Source: Streptomyces cadmiisoli (GTDB taxonomy: Bacteria; Actinomycetota; Actinomycetes; Streptomycetales; Streptomycetaceae). From it: a stretch of 64,000 bases of DNA. The translations under genes and the position numbers were made by a program. A model generated the notes under the pieces. That model saw only the letters and a list, made by a program, of their open reading frames with translations. It was not told the DNA's origin and ran no database searches. Shown here in pieces: positions 55,250-64,000 of this stretch (its first letter is position 1; every line of letters starts with the position of its first letter). Location of the stretch: positions 8,246,001 to 8,310,000 of the forward strand of contig NZ_CP030073.1 in NCBI RefSeq assembly GCF_003261055.1. Reading direction: 5' to 3'.

Positions 55250-58200
55250 TCAGCCGCGGGTGACCGTGATGGTCCGCTGCGTGGTCACCCCGTTGACGGT
55301 CACCCGCAGGACCGCGGTGCCCGGTCGCAGCGCGGTGAGCGTGCCGGTCGCCGGGTCGTAGGACACCACCGCGGCACCCCCGTGGCTGTCGCGTCCGCTG
55401 CCGGTCACCTCGACCCGGGTGCCGGTCCAACTGGCGCTGACGGGCCAGGCCACCGGGACGGTACGCGTGCCGTCCTGGGTGAGCGTCGCCGATGCCCGGG
55501 AGCGGTCCCCGACCTCGAGGGTCGCCGGAGCGCTGAGGTCCAGCGCGTCGGTGCGTGCGTGCACCTCGGCGCGCAACCATGCCTGGGAGTCGCGCGTGGG
55601 AACGTCGAAGACGTCATCGACCCGGCCCTTGCGCGGGTCGATGCCCAGCATCGTCCAGCCGGTGAAACCGCCGTCGCCCGGGGTACTGGCCGGGTTCTTG
55701 CCGGAGTTGCCGTTGACCAGGTATGAGACGCCGTCCGCCGAGGTGGCGGAGAACGCGCCGACGTGGCCGGCGACGAACGCGGCGGACTTGTGGCTGTCGT
55801 CCCGGAAGTCGGCCAGCCACTGCTCGACCAGCGCCGCTTCCTTGCGGTCGCCCAGCTGGCTGGCCTTGTCCGGCAGCGGGTCCTGGGTGGGGTGGTGCTC
55901 GAAGACCACGACACCGCTGATGGACCGGTCCCGGGCCGCCGCCGCGAGCTGGTCGTGCAGCATCTGCAACTGGGCGAAACCGCCGCCGCGCAGAGTGCCG
56001 CTGGAGGAGTCCAGGGTGATGAAGCGGGTGCCCTGGAGATCGAGCACCGATGTGGTGTCACCGAACTCGGCCTTGAAGTTGACCGGCGAGCCCGGGCCCA
56101 TCACCTCGTGGTTGCCGGGGACGTAGCGCCAGGGGATCCGGCCCGCGGTGCGGTTGTCGAACTCGTTCAGGAGCTTGCGGGCCAGCGCGAAGTCGGCCGG
56201 CGAGCCCTCGTCGACGAGGTCGCCGTTGATGACCAGCAGATCGGGCTCGGCGTCCGCGATCTCGGCCAGCGTCCGCCGGGCCGCCTGGACCAGCGGGCTG
56301 TCCGGGTCACGCGCGACGAACTGTGCGTCGGACATGACGGCTACGCGCAGCGGACGGCCGTCGACCGTGCCGTTGGTGACCACCACGGGGTCGGCCACCT
56401 TCTCCTGCACGGGCAGCTCCACCTCGGGCGCGACCTTGACCTTCAGATCGCTGACCGTGACCTGCCCGGTGTAGGAGCGCGCGGCGCTCGTCTCCAGCAG
56501 CCGCACCCGCTGGAACGTCAGCGGGTAGGGGGCGCCGACGGGCACCGGGAACTCGACCTTGCGCCAGCCGGTCCAGGTGATCAGCGGGCCGTCGAGGTTG
56601 GCGGTCACACCCGCCGCGGTGCGGTACTGCAACCGCGGCCACGCGCCGTTGCCGTCGCCGTTGATCCACATGGTGACGGCCTGCGGCTGGCCGGGCAGCT
56701 GGATCTGCTGCGGCGGCACCGCGTACTGGCCGCGGGTGGCCGTGGACTTGGTGAAGTCGTACGTCAGCTTCAGGCCGGGCGCGCCGTCGTGGCCTTCGGC
56801 CGGCGTGACCGAACCGCCCGGGGCGCGGTCGTTCGCGGAGGTCCAGGAGGCGGCGTCCGACAGGTCCGCGAAGGTCGTCTCGGTGAGTCCGACCGTGACG
56901 GCGACGTCGGTGGTCATCTTCCCGACGGTGAGGCGGAGCGTCGCGGAGGCGCCGTCGGCGAGACCGCGCACGGTGAACGTCCCGTCCGTGGCGCGGTCCA
57001 GGGCGACCACGCCGTCGCCGCCGCTGACCTTGACGTCGGACGCCTCGATCGGGGCGGAGTTCCCGAGAGCGTCGTAGCCGGACACGGTCAGGCGCGCGGT
57101 GTCCTCGGCGGTGTCGAGCGCCACCACCTGGGTGCTCGGCGCGATCCGTACCGCGGGAGCGAGCACGGTCAGCTCGGTCGTCCCCTCGGCGCGGTGACCG
57201 CCCTTCGCCACCACACGGACGGTGCCGGAGTGCCGGCCGGTGACCACCGCCGTGCCGTCGCGCTCGGCGTCGACCGAGACGCGGCCGTCACCGCCGTGCC
57301 GCTCCTCGTGCCAGTGCACACGGCCCGAGGGCACCGGCGCGTAGGTCTCGTCGTGGGCCAGGGCACGCACGGTGCGGCGCAGACCGGGGAAGACCTTGTC
57401 CGAGTCGTCGGCGGTCAGCGCCGGCAGAACGCGGAATCCGCGCAGGGAACCGGAACCGGGGGCGGCGAAGAGGCCGATCCCGTTGGCGACCTGCCGCTCC
57501 GAGCCGTCCGAGGGGCTGTTGACGAGGCCGGTCGCGCCCTCGCCGGGCAGCCGGGCGGCCATGGTGGTCGAGCCGCCGCCGTCCATGTTCAGGGCGTTGA
57601 CGGCGCCGAGGCCCTTCATGAAGGCGCCGAGTTCGTTGAGGTCCATGCCACGGCTGTTGGTCTGCTTGCCGTCGATCGCGACCAGATACATCGTGCGACC
57701 GTCGGCGGAGAAGCCGACGGACGTGCGCGAGGTGGCCGTGACGGTGTCGCCGTCGGTGTAGTGCTTCACCACGCCGTTCTCGACCAGTACCTGGCCGCCG
57801 CCGACCGCGACCGCCACGTCGCCGAAGTCGGCGCGCGGGCGGTAGGCGACGTCGACGGTGTCACCCGTCGCCAGAGCGGCCAGCGCGTCGGCACCGGCCT
57901 CCCGGCCGAGGAGCACGCTGGTGCCCGCCGGAATCTGCTCGCTGCTGACGAACGGGTGCACCTGGGTGACCTTGCCGTCGCGCAGCCACACCTCGGTGAC
58001 CCGGTCGGCGCCGCCGACCGGCTTGGTGCGGGCGGCGGCGCCCCACTGGGCGGTGAACAGGCCGATGCCACCGGAGGTGAGAGCGGGGGAGTTGACACCC
58101 GAGAGCTTCAGGCGTTCTCCGCCGCCCGTGGTGACCTCGCCCTCCAGGAACACCTGGGCGAGCCTGCCGAGTCCGTCCGCGCCGATGGCGACGCTCTGGT

Positions 58201-58732
58201 TGCGCCCCTGAGTCGGTGAGTTGACCAGGCCGTCCTTGCGGGACACCGCCGCGCCGATCGGGGCCTCGGTGTCGTTCATGTCGAAGTAGTCGCCGTTGAT
58301 CGCGGCGATCGCCCTGGTGCGCTCGGCCTGTTCGGTTACCCGGGACTTGCCGGTGACCGTCCCGGAGGAGATGTGGTCCACCTTCAGCCGCTGCTCGGCG
58401 AGATCCGCGACGAGCACCTGCCCGCGTACCCAGCCGTCGGCCCCGAAACGGTCGAAGCGGGTGAGGACGAGGCCCGGCGCGATCGACGTGCGGTTCTCGT
58501 TCGTGACGATGGACTGCCCGGGGGTGCTGGGGATCAGGCCCCGGGCGGGACTGCCGGGCTTCGGCGTGCCGGCGCCGGCGGACATCGGCATCAGGTGCTC
58601 GGGCGTGAACGCCTGAGCGGTCGTCATCATTCCGGCGCCGACGCTGAGCGCGGTGGCCAGGGCGAGCACGACGGCGCCGCGCCGTGCCGCGGAACGCGGT
58701 CTCGGGGCAGCGGGGTCAAGGGAAAACGGCAC
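55250..58732 (-). CDS. Secreted phosphodiester glycosidase-metallophosphoesterase fusion
   Basis: 1160 residues. An N-terminal Sec signal ends near residue 41. A NAGPA-type phosphodiester glycosidase domain follows (INGDYFDMND near 150, NMDGGGSTTMA near 385). Ig-like and galactose-binding-like regions lie at about 480-770. A calcineurin-type metallophosphoesterase comes next: MSDAQF near 795, INGDLVD, PGNHE near 873, EHHP near 945, AGHVG. A bacterial Ig-like tail closes it. It should act outside the cell on glycosyl phosphodiesters such as teichoic acid or sugar phosphates. GTG was chosen over a TTG ten codons earlier. Confidence 0.88.
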   Translation of the reverse strand: MPFSLDPAAPRPRSAARRGAVVLALATALSVGAGMMTTAQAFTPEHLMPMSAGAGTPKPGSPARGLIPSTPGQSIVTNENRTSIAPGLVLTRFDRFGADGWVRGQVLVADLAEQRLKVDHISSGTVTGKSRVTEQAERTRAIAAINGDYFDMNDTEAPIGAAVSRKDGLVNSPTQGRNQSVAIGADGLGRLAQVFLEGEVTTGGGERLKLSGVNSPALTSGGIGLFTAQWGAAARTKPVGGADRVTEVWLRDGKVTQVHPFVSSEQIPAGTSVLLGREAGADALAALATGDTVDVAYRPRADFGDVAVAVGGGQVLVENGVVKHYTDGDTVTATSRTSVGFSADGRTMYLVAIDGKQTNSRGMDLNELGAFMKGLGAVNALNMDGGGSTTMAARLPGEGATGLVNSPSDGSERQVANGIGLFAAPGSGSLRGFRVLPALTADDSDKVFPGLRRTVRALAHDETYAPVPSGRVHWHEERHGGDGRVSVDAERDGTAVVTGRHSGTVRVVAKGGHRAEGTTELTVLAPAVRIAPSTQVVALDTAEDTARLTVSGYDALGNSAPIEASDVKVSGGDGVVALDRATDGTFTVRGLADGASATLRLTVGKMTTDVAVTVGLTETTFADLSDAASWTSANDRAPGGSVTPAEGHDGAPGLKLTYDFTKSTATRGQYAVPPQQIQLPGQPQAVTMWINGDGNGAWPRLQYRTAAGVTANLDGPLITWTGWRKVEFPVPVGAPYPLTFQRVRLLETSAARSYTGQVTVSDLKVKVAPEVELPVQEKVADPVVVTNGTVDGRPLRVAVMSDAQFVARDPDSPLVQAARRTLAEIADAEPDLLVINGDLVDEGSPADFALARKLLNEFDNRTAGRIPWRYVPGNHEVMGPGSPVNFKAEFGDTTSVLDLQGTRFITLDSSSGTLRGGGFAQLQMLHDQLAAAARDRSISGVVVFEHHPTQDPLPDKASQLGDRKEAALVEQWLADFRDDSHKSAAFVAGHVGAFSATSADGVSYLVNGNSGKNPASTPGDGGFTGWTMLGIDPRKGRVDDVFDVPTRDSQAWLRAEVHARTDALDLSAPATLEVGDRSRASATLTQDGTRTVPVAWPVSASWTGTRVEVTGSGRDSHGGAAVVSYDPATGTLTALRPGTAVLRVTVNGVTTQRTITVTRG

Positions 58733-59335
58733 TTGGTGACTTCTTCCGGTACGAAACGTCAAGGTCGACCCTCAGTCGACGCAGCATCGGCCACGCCGCG
58801 TCGAGTAGCGAATGATCATTGAGCGAGCGGATCATGAACAATCGGGAGAACCGAACGGTCGGGTGGCGAGACCGGTGTACGGCCGGCCGGCGTACGCAGG
58901 CGTATCGGCGAGCACGAGCAGGAGCTGTGGGGCGGGTTCAGGGCGGGCGGCGCCGCTCCGCGTCGGCACGGGGACCGCAGACCTCATCAGCCGCAACTGC
59001 CGCGTCCATGCGGCCATCCTGGCCCATCACGAGTGGACTTCGCCGGTGAAAGTCCGAACGCCTCGGTTCCGGCTCGCTGCGGTGCCGCCGATCGCGCGTG
59101 GACGGTGCCCTGCTGAGTGCTCGGGCACCGTTTTCACCTGGAGTCCGTTCCATCCGTGTGTGCCGTACGGGGAGCACGTGCCGGTGCGCGTCGCGGCGAT
59201 GCCGCTGGCCGTATCGGTCCAGTACCCAATGAGGCCACCGGGATAGGTACGTCACGACCTCGGCGGTCGAGCAGAGTGGATGGTGGCGGCCGGACGCCAA
59301 GTCGAAATGGGGACTGGGGTGACGTCCGACGCCGG
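58733..59335. other. 603-bp region without a gene
   Basis: It holds the promoter of the large secreted protein and an AATGATCATT palindrome at 58811-58820. No credible coding frame. Confidence 0.5.
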
Positions 59336-59368
59336 AGCCGTCCTGCCTGCCTGCCAGGCAGGACGGCT
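59336..59368. terminator. Perfect 14-bp-stem hairpin
   Basis: AGCCGTCCTGCCTG and its complement flank a five-base loop, followed on the plus strand by TGTTG. It lies 65 bp downstream of the aldehyde dehydrogenase remnant (minus strand) and is probably that gene's surviving terminator. Confidence 0.65.
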
Positions 59369-59432
59369 TGTTGCGTCACCCGGGTCACGCCGTCGCCCGG
59401 GCGGCGTCGCCCACTTGGGCGTCGGAGGCGCA

Positions 59433-59669
59433 TCAGGTCCGCGTCCACACACCGCCGCTGAGTCCGTTGGGGGAGTCGTCGGCGATCCGGACCGCGCCGT
59501 CCTCGTCCTCGTCCTCGTACGGTATGACGACCAGGACCGGTCCGAGGATCTCCGCCCGGGCGATCCGCGTCGCGCTGTCGATGTCGGCGAGGACATTGGG
59601 CCGTAGGTAGTTGCCGCGCTCCAGTCCGATCGGTGCGCCGAGGCCGCCCGTGACGATGTGGGCAGGTTG
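59433..59669 (-). pseudogene. Aldehyde dehydrogenase fragment
   Basis: About 78 codons read AHIVTGGLGAPIGLERGNY, LRPNVLADIDSATRIARAEI, LGPVLVVIPYEDEDEDGAVR and IADDSPNGLSGGVWT before a stop. This is a C-terminal part of an NAD-dependent aldehyde dehydrogenase. The N-terminal part, including the catalytic Cys, and the last residues are absent. Its upstream end abuts a PAS-GAF remnant on the other strand. Confidence 0.75.
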
Positions 59670-60640
59670 GGCGCTGCGAGGAACTGGCGGGCATCCCCGT
59701 CGCGAGCGGTCTGGGCCGGCGTCTGTCGGGAGTGGTTCCGGCCGGACCGGCGGCCGTTCTCGAGAAGCATGCGAGAGATGTGCTGGTCACCGGGGAAGCG
59801 GAACTCGACACCGAGTACGCACAGCAGTCCAGACCCGCAGTGAGCGGCGGCCGCGTCTGGTCCGTCTCCCAGTTCCGCCTCGAGAGCGGTCGAGGCCGCC
59901 CCATGGGCGTCGGCTGCTCGTTCGTCGACTCCAGCGGTCGCTCCGGCCCACGGCAGCGGCTCGACCTGCTGGGTGGGGCCGGACTGCGGACGGGCGGCTC
60001 GCTGGACGTGAGGGAGATCGCTCACCAACTCGCCTCTGCCGCGGTGCGCGACTTCGCCGACCTCGCCACCGTGGATCTGCGGGAACACTTCATCCGTCCA
60101 TGTCAGCCGTTCCGGGCGGACAGCCCGCTGCGGAGGATGGTCGTGCGGAGCAGCCACGAGGGCAGGCGGTGGGGCACCGAAGCATCCGGCAGGGAAGGAT
60201 CGGCCACCGAAGCATCCAGCGCCGGAGCATCCAGCAGCCGTGCGGCTTCTGGTGCCGAGGACTCGCCTGAAGTCCGGGCCGTGACATACGGCCGCACCGT
60301 GCGCACATCCGTCGACGAACCCCACGCCCGTGCCGCGGGCTCGGAGCCGGAGGCGGCGGACGGGCCGCACGCACTCGCCGTGCCCCTGATCGCGCGTGGC
60401 TCAATGCTGGGCGTCCTGGGCTTGCGCAGCCCATCAATCTGCGCCTGATCAGGAACGAGGCGCTGATCGTGGAGGTGTCCGACACAGGCGGAACCATGCC
60501 CATTCTGAAGCGGTCCTCGGAAGACGACGAAGGCGGGCGCGGGCTGTACATCACCGCTCAGCTCACCCCGCGATGGGGTGCACGGCCGACCGGCCGCGGC
60601 AAGACGGTGTGGGCCGAGCTTTCTCCGAGTACCTATCAGG
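59670..60640 (+). pseudogene. Decayed PAS-GAF-(PP2C lost)-ATPase gene
   Basis: The plus strand begins inside a PAS domain (ELAGIPVASGLGRR, VLEKHARDVLVTGEAELDTE, FRLESGRGRPMGVGCSF) and continues into a GAF domain (LDVREIAHQLASAAVRDFADLATVDL, ALAVPLIARGSMLGVLGL). At about 60430 the frame shifts and the sequence jumps to a HATPase C-terminus (INLRLIRNEALIVEVSD, GGRGLYITAQLTPRWGAR). The whole PP2C domain is deleted, and the 5' end is missing. The GAF part has an internal GCATCC-rich repeat (about 60174-60240). Compare the intact paralogue at 52598-54991. Confidence 0.75.
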
Positions 60641-60776
60641 CGATCCGCTCCTGCGCGTTCCGGCCCCTCGTTCGCATGCCGTCCGGGACGGCGGCGGAGG
60701 CGCTGCGGGCACCTTCCGGCCGTGCGGCCCCGGCGCGACCAACGGATAATTCCAGGAGGAGACCCGGGAGGTCGGC

Positions 60777-61529
60777 ATGGGGCAGCTTGACGGGAAGACG
60801 GCGGTCGTCACCGGCGGAACCAGCGGCATCGGGCTCGCGACGGCCCAGCGCCTGGTGCAAGAAGGTGCCTATGTGTACCTCACCGGGCGTCGGGAATCCG
60901 ACCTGGCCGACGCGGTGGCGGCCGTCGGCGAGGACAGCGCCACGGGCGTACGCTGCGATGTCGCCGTGCTGGCGGACCTGGACAGGCTGTTCGCCGCGGT
61001 CGAGGAGCACGGGCGGCGTATCGACATCCTCTTCGCCAATGCCGGCGGGGGCGGTCTCTTGCGCCTGGAGGACGTCACCGAGAAGCACTTCGACGACACG
61101 TTCGGCTCCAATGTGAAGGGGATGCTGTTCACCCTGCAGAAGGCTCTCCCGCTGTTGAACGACGGTGCCTCGGTGATTCTCACGGGCTCGACGGCGGGCA
61201 GCGGCGGGGACGAGTCGTTCGGTGTCTACAGCGCTTCGAAGGCGGCGGTGCGTTCGTTCGCCAGGACCTGGGCCAACGAACTGAAGAGACGGGCCATCCG
61301 GGTGAACACCCTCAGTCCAGGGCCCATCGACACCCCCGGGCTCAGTGGTCTGGCCGGCGACGAGGAGCAGGCACGTCAGCTGAAGGCTTCCCTGGTCGAC
61401 CAGGTGCCACTGGGCCGACTGGGCCGGCCCGAGGAGGTCGCGGACACGGTCGTCTTCCTGGCCTCGGACCACAGCACGTTCATCACCGGTGTGGAACTCT
61501 TCGTCGACGGAGGCCAACGGCAGGTGTGA
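60777..61529 (+). CDS. Short-chain dehydrogenase/reductase
   Basis: 250 residues of classical SDR: TGGTSGIG cofactor site, ANAGGGG, catalytic Ser in LTGSTAG, YSASK (Tyr-x-x-x-Lys), and the C-terminal ITGVELFVDGG. GGGAGG six bases before ATG fixes the start. The substrate is unknown. It is intact, unlike the remnant just upstream. Confidence 0.92.
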   Translation: MGQLDGKTAVVTGGTSGIGLATAQRLVQEGAYVYLTGRRESDLADAVAAVGEDSATGVRCDVAVLADLDRLFAAVEEHGRRIDILFANAGGGGLLRLEDVTEKHFDDTFGSNVKGMLFTLQKALPLLNDGASVILTGSTAGSGGDESFGVYSASKAAVRSFARTWANELKRRAIRVNTLSPGPIDTPGLSGLAGDEEQARQLKASLVDQVPLGRLGRPEEVADTVVFLASDHSTFITGVELFVDGGQRQV

Positions 61530-61625
61530 CGCCGCCGAGCGCCTGACGAGCCCGTGCCCGGGTCGCCGAGCATGCGAGCTGGCGGTGACGCGTGCGCAGG
61601 ACCCGCACAGCGTCGGCGACCGGAA

Positions 61626-61657
61626 GGGGGGCCGGCAGCGACGGCTGCCGGCCCCCC
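61626..61657. terminator. Bidirectional hairpin between SDR and amidase genes
   Basis: A 14-bp perfect stem (GGGGGGCCGGCAGC and complement) with a four-base loop lies between two convergent genes, 24 bp before the amidase stop codon. Confidence 0.75.
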
Positions 61658-61680
61658 GCGGGTCCCCCCCGGCTCATATG

Positions 61681-63615
61681 TCAGTGGGACGGATGCCCCT
61701 TGGCGATCACACCGTCGGCGTAGATCAGAGCGGTCTTGTGGCTGTACTGGATCGTGTACATCTTCTTGGCGCCGAAAACGACCTTCCCGCTGGAGGGGAA
61801 GAAGTCGTCCGTGAGGGCCGGTGCCGCGGTGGACACATAGGCCTGGCCCGCGGGAACGGTGTACATGCTCAGCGGAGCCTGGGTCGACGGCGAGAGGCCG
61901 GCCGGGTACTCGGCGGCATCCGGGTAGTTGGTGCCGTAGACCTTCAGCGACCCGGTGCCCGCCGGCTTGACGATCGTCACGTCGCGGGCCGGGACGGTGT
62001 TGCGGCCGAGCGGGTTGTGGAACCACACCTTGCTGCCGCTGTACCAGATCGCCGTCCAGGCGCCCTTCTTGTCGGCGACGACAAACTGCTGCCCGGCCTG
62101 TGCGGCGCTGCCCCAGTCGCTGATCCGGTCGGTGCCGGGGGCGCCGTCGGGGTGGATCGTCTGCTCACCGAAGAGGGGAGCGTCGGCACGCGGTTCGGTA
62201 CGCAGGCGGACGAAGTTCGACGCCTTGCGCACGGTGGTGCATTCCTCGGTGGCACCGCTGCCGTCGTCTTCCGGGCAGAGCTCCATCGTCTGCTTGTTGC
62301 GGGTGAAACCCGGGGCGATGGTCACCGCGGAGCCGACGGGGCCGACGCCGTGCCTGCCCTCGACCGGCGCGCCCACCATGGCCATGAAGCGCTCCCAGTT
62401 CCACGACGGACCCGGGTCCCAGTGCTGGTCCTTCGTGAACCGGTCGGCCGGCGCGATGATGTTGTCGTGGCCGATGATGTGCTGCCGGTCCAGCGGGATG
62501 TCGAACCGCTCGGCCAGGTACTTCACCAGTTCCGCGTTCGCGTGGTACTGCGACTGGGTGTACCACGTGGCGCCGTGGGCGGCGTAACCCTCGTTCTCGA
62601 TACCGATCGAGTGCAGGTTCGTGGAGTAGTTGCCCGCGTGGAAGCCCAGGTCCTTCGTGGGCACCATCTGGGTCACCGCGCCGTCGGAGGACCGCACCAC
62701 GTAGTGGGCGGCGACCTTCTTCGCCGGGTTCTGGAACGTGGCGATGGCCGACTCGTAGGGCGACTCGGTGTCGTGGATGATGATCTGGTCGATCCGGATG
62801 CCGTTCGCGGGCCGGTTCGAGACCTGGCCGTTGCCCGGCGCGGCCGGAATGAAGCGGCAGTCCAGGCCCGGCGGGCACTCGGTGTCCGCCGCCACGGCCG
62901 CGGACAGTTTGAGCTTGTTCAGCTGCGACGTGACCGGGGCGACCGCGCTGTCGGCGGCGAGCTTGACGCTCTCTCCGTCGTCCGTCTTGCGCGCGACGCC
63001 CTTCTTCATGGTGGCGTAGACGCGGTCGGCGAAGGCGGTCGCGCTCTGACGTACCGTGGACTCGCTGTAGCGGGCGACCGCCCCGTACCAGTCATCCGGG
63101 TTGTCGGACGTCTCGCCCTGCAACTGCTTCTGGTAGGACGCCAGCAGGGCCGCGCCACCGCGGATGTTCGCGGAGGGATCGTTGCGCAGCTCGTCGGCCG
63201 GCAGGCCGGTCAGCTCGGCCGCGGTCTGCAGCGTGTGCAGAGCCTCGTCCTCGGCCAGTTCCTCGGCCTCCGCCCGGCCGGCCATACCGGCGGCTCCGCC
63301 GGCGAGCATCTCCGGCGTGACGTCGGTCAGGTGCATGGGGCCGAATCCACCGGACGCGCTGTGGTGTCCCTGGTTGCTGTCCCATGCCGACTGCTCGTAG
63401 GCCACCGCCAGCAGCACCTGCTGGGGCACCTTGTACTCCTTGGCCGCCGCCGCGAAGTCCTGCTGAAGTGTCGGGTCCGCGGCGGAGTTGTCCCCCGTGG
63501 CCTGCGCCACGACGGGAACGGTGATGGCTCCCGCCACTGCAATGGCCACCGCACCGAGCGCGATGGGCCGCCGCCGGGAGGCATGCTTCCGGCGTGATGC
63601 TGTGTTTTTTGTCAT
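61681..63615 (-). CDS. Secreted N-acetylmuramoyl-L-alanine amidase
   Basis: 644 residues. A Sec signal fills residues 10-38 ([26 protein letters not shown]). An alpha-helical, lysozyme-like N-terminal region (45-240; [35 protein letters not shown]) precedes an amidase_2 domain (275-415) with zinc ligands His281, His383 and Asp400 (IIIHDTE, IIGHDNI, HWDPG). A C-terminal SH3-like and tail region follows. It cleaves the amide bond between muramic acid and the peptide stem. The ATG with GGAA six bases upstream was chosen over a long unsupported extension. Confidence 0.9.
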   Translation of the reverse strand: MTKNTASRRKHASRRRPIALGAVAIAVAGAITVPVVAQATGDNSAADPTLQQDFAAAAKEYKVPQQVLLAVAYEQSAWDSNQGHHSASGGFGPMHLTDVTPEMLAGGAAGMAGRAEAEELAEDEALHTLQTAAELTGLPADELRNDPSANIRGGAALLASYQKQLQGETSDNPDDWYGAVARYSESTVRQSATAFADRVYATMKKGVARKTDDGESVKLAADSAVAPVTSQLNKLKLSAAVAADTECPPGLDCRFIPAAPGNGQVSNRPANGIRIDQIIIHDTESPYESAIATFQNPAKKVAAHYVVRSSDGAVTQMVPTKDLGFHAGNYSTNLHSIGIENEGYAAHGATWYTQSQYHANAELVKYLAERFDIPLDRQHIIGHDNIIAPADRFTKDQHWDPGPSWNWERFMAMVGAPVEGRHGVGPVGSAVTIAPGFTRNKQTMELCPEDDGSGATEECTTVRKASNFVRLRTEPRADAPLFGEQTIHPDGAPGTDRISDWGSAAQAGQQFVVADKKGAWTAIWYSGSKVWFHNPLGRNTVPARDVTIVKPAGTGSLKVYGTNYPDAAEYPAGLSPSTQAPLSMYTVPAGQAYVSTAAPALTDDFFPSSGKVVFGAKKMYTIQYSHKTALIYADGVIAKGHPSH

Positions 63616-63926
63616 TGAGTTTCCGATTCCGGGCTGACGGGACACCCCACCCGTCAGCAACGTGAAGCGACACGAAGTGGATCGTCGGGCGACGGCTCGT
63701 TCAGCGCAGGAGGCCGACGTGGGCCGTCCTGAAGCGCCGTCAACACCTGTTCGTGTCAACCCTGAAGTCGATGTATGACGAACGTACCAGACCGCTCGAC
63801 ACGCAAACACAACATGCTGCGCTCGGGGTCTTGGGGTGCGGCGGGTATGCCAGTTATGCGGGTATTTGATGCGACCTGTTGAACCCGTCGGCCACCTGAA
63901 GATGACGACATTTACACGTTTTCTTC
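63616..63926. other. 311-bp region without a confirmed gene
   Basis: It contains the amidase promoter region. A TTGACA hexamer on the minus strand near 63755 is a possible -35 element, but no matching -10 was found. Confidence 0.4.
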
Positions 63927-64000
63927 ATGAGAACAGTGGCAAACAGTGTGTCGCTGATCCGAGGCCTCTCGCGGATCCGTCCGGCGCTGCCGCCGATACA
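63927..64000 (+). CDS. Possible gene start running off the window
   Basis: An ATG opens a 24-codon frame (MRTVANSVSLIRGLSRIRPA) that reaches the window end. No binding site precedes it and no family can be named. It may be a real N-terminus or chance. Confidence 0.3.
   Translation, partial: MRTVANSVSLIRGLSRIRPALPPI

Noticed and set aside
55763..58219. An 818-codon open frame antisense to the secreted phosphodiesterase fusion
   Set aside because: No motifs, Gly/Arg/Val-rich; the minus-strand protein has a signal peptide and two catalytic domains.
61489..63597. A 702-codon open frame antisense to the amidase
   Set aside because: Shadow; the amidase has zinc ligands and a signal peptide.

Overview
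The window is high-GC actinobacterial DNA, most likely from a Streptomyces chromosome. The evidence is strong G/C bias at third codon positions, frequent GTG and TTG starts, many LAL, TetR, SpoIIE/PP2C and UTRA-GntR regulators, Tat/Sec lipoproteins, a [4Fe-4S]-type NsrR, DUF2180/DUF6480/DUF6510 families, and a DtxR/DmdR-type iron box. I see no rRNA, tRNA, intact insertion sequence or CRISPR. The content (stress defence, catabolic operons, regulators, gene remnants) looks like accessory or arm DNA rather than core.

Layout. 1-5.4 kb: nsrR-hmp nitric oxide defence, a small DUF6480 membrane protein, an orphan gcvH, a rifampicin monooxygenase (rox) with a RAE-like palindrome upstream, and a divergent PAS-PP2C phosphatase. 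5.6-7.3 kb: a three-gene redox unit (sulfite-oxidase-like molybdoenzyme, flavin reductase, DUF6510 zinc ribbon). 7.3-13.9 kb: a five-gene ABC importer operon ending in an unusual HAD-EEP phosphatase fusion, with a divergent UTRA-GntR regulator. 14-24 kb: MerR-reductase, a Cys-rich small protein, a YihY membrane protein, MFS/LysR, TetR-CocE esterase, and thioesterase/HxlR. 24.4-30.9 kb: a LacI-controlled sugar ABC operon with a GH2 glycosidase.

31-36 kb: a LAL regulator, then a TetR gene and a SnoaL-like gene that share a matching 22-bp operator, then a DUF427 protein. 36.5-38 kb: an HFCD-type flavoprotein convergent with an AraC regulator. 38.4-40.9 kb: an arsenic locus (arsR, aquaglyceroporin, arsC, divergent arsM). 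41-46 kb: a reductase remnant, an ankyrin protein, a pentanucleotide repeat, an iron-box-controlled PPOX flavoprotein, and a second LAL regulator.

46.3-49.2 kb holds the most unusual gene. It is a 967-residue protein with the membrane/condensation half of the poly-amino-acid synthetases (Pls/PosA family), but it has no adenylation domain. In its place are two carrier domains that are almost identical at DNA level (207 of 208 bases). It should therefore need an adenylating enzyme in trans. 49.3-55 kb: an SDR with an adjacent SDR remnant, then DUF2180, a GMC oxidoreductase and a PAS-PAS-GAF-PP2C-ATPase phosphatase. 55.0-55.2 kb: a 169-bp near-palindromic intergenic element. 55.2-58.7 kb: a large secreted protein combining phosphodiester glycosidase and metallophosphoesterase domains. 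59.3-60.6 kb: a recombination scar joining an aldehyde dehydrogenase fragment to a decayed PAS-GAF-ATPase gene. 60.8-63.6 kb: an SDR and a secreted amidase.

All functions come from reading motifs by eye. No database search was run.
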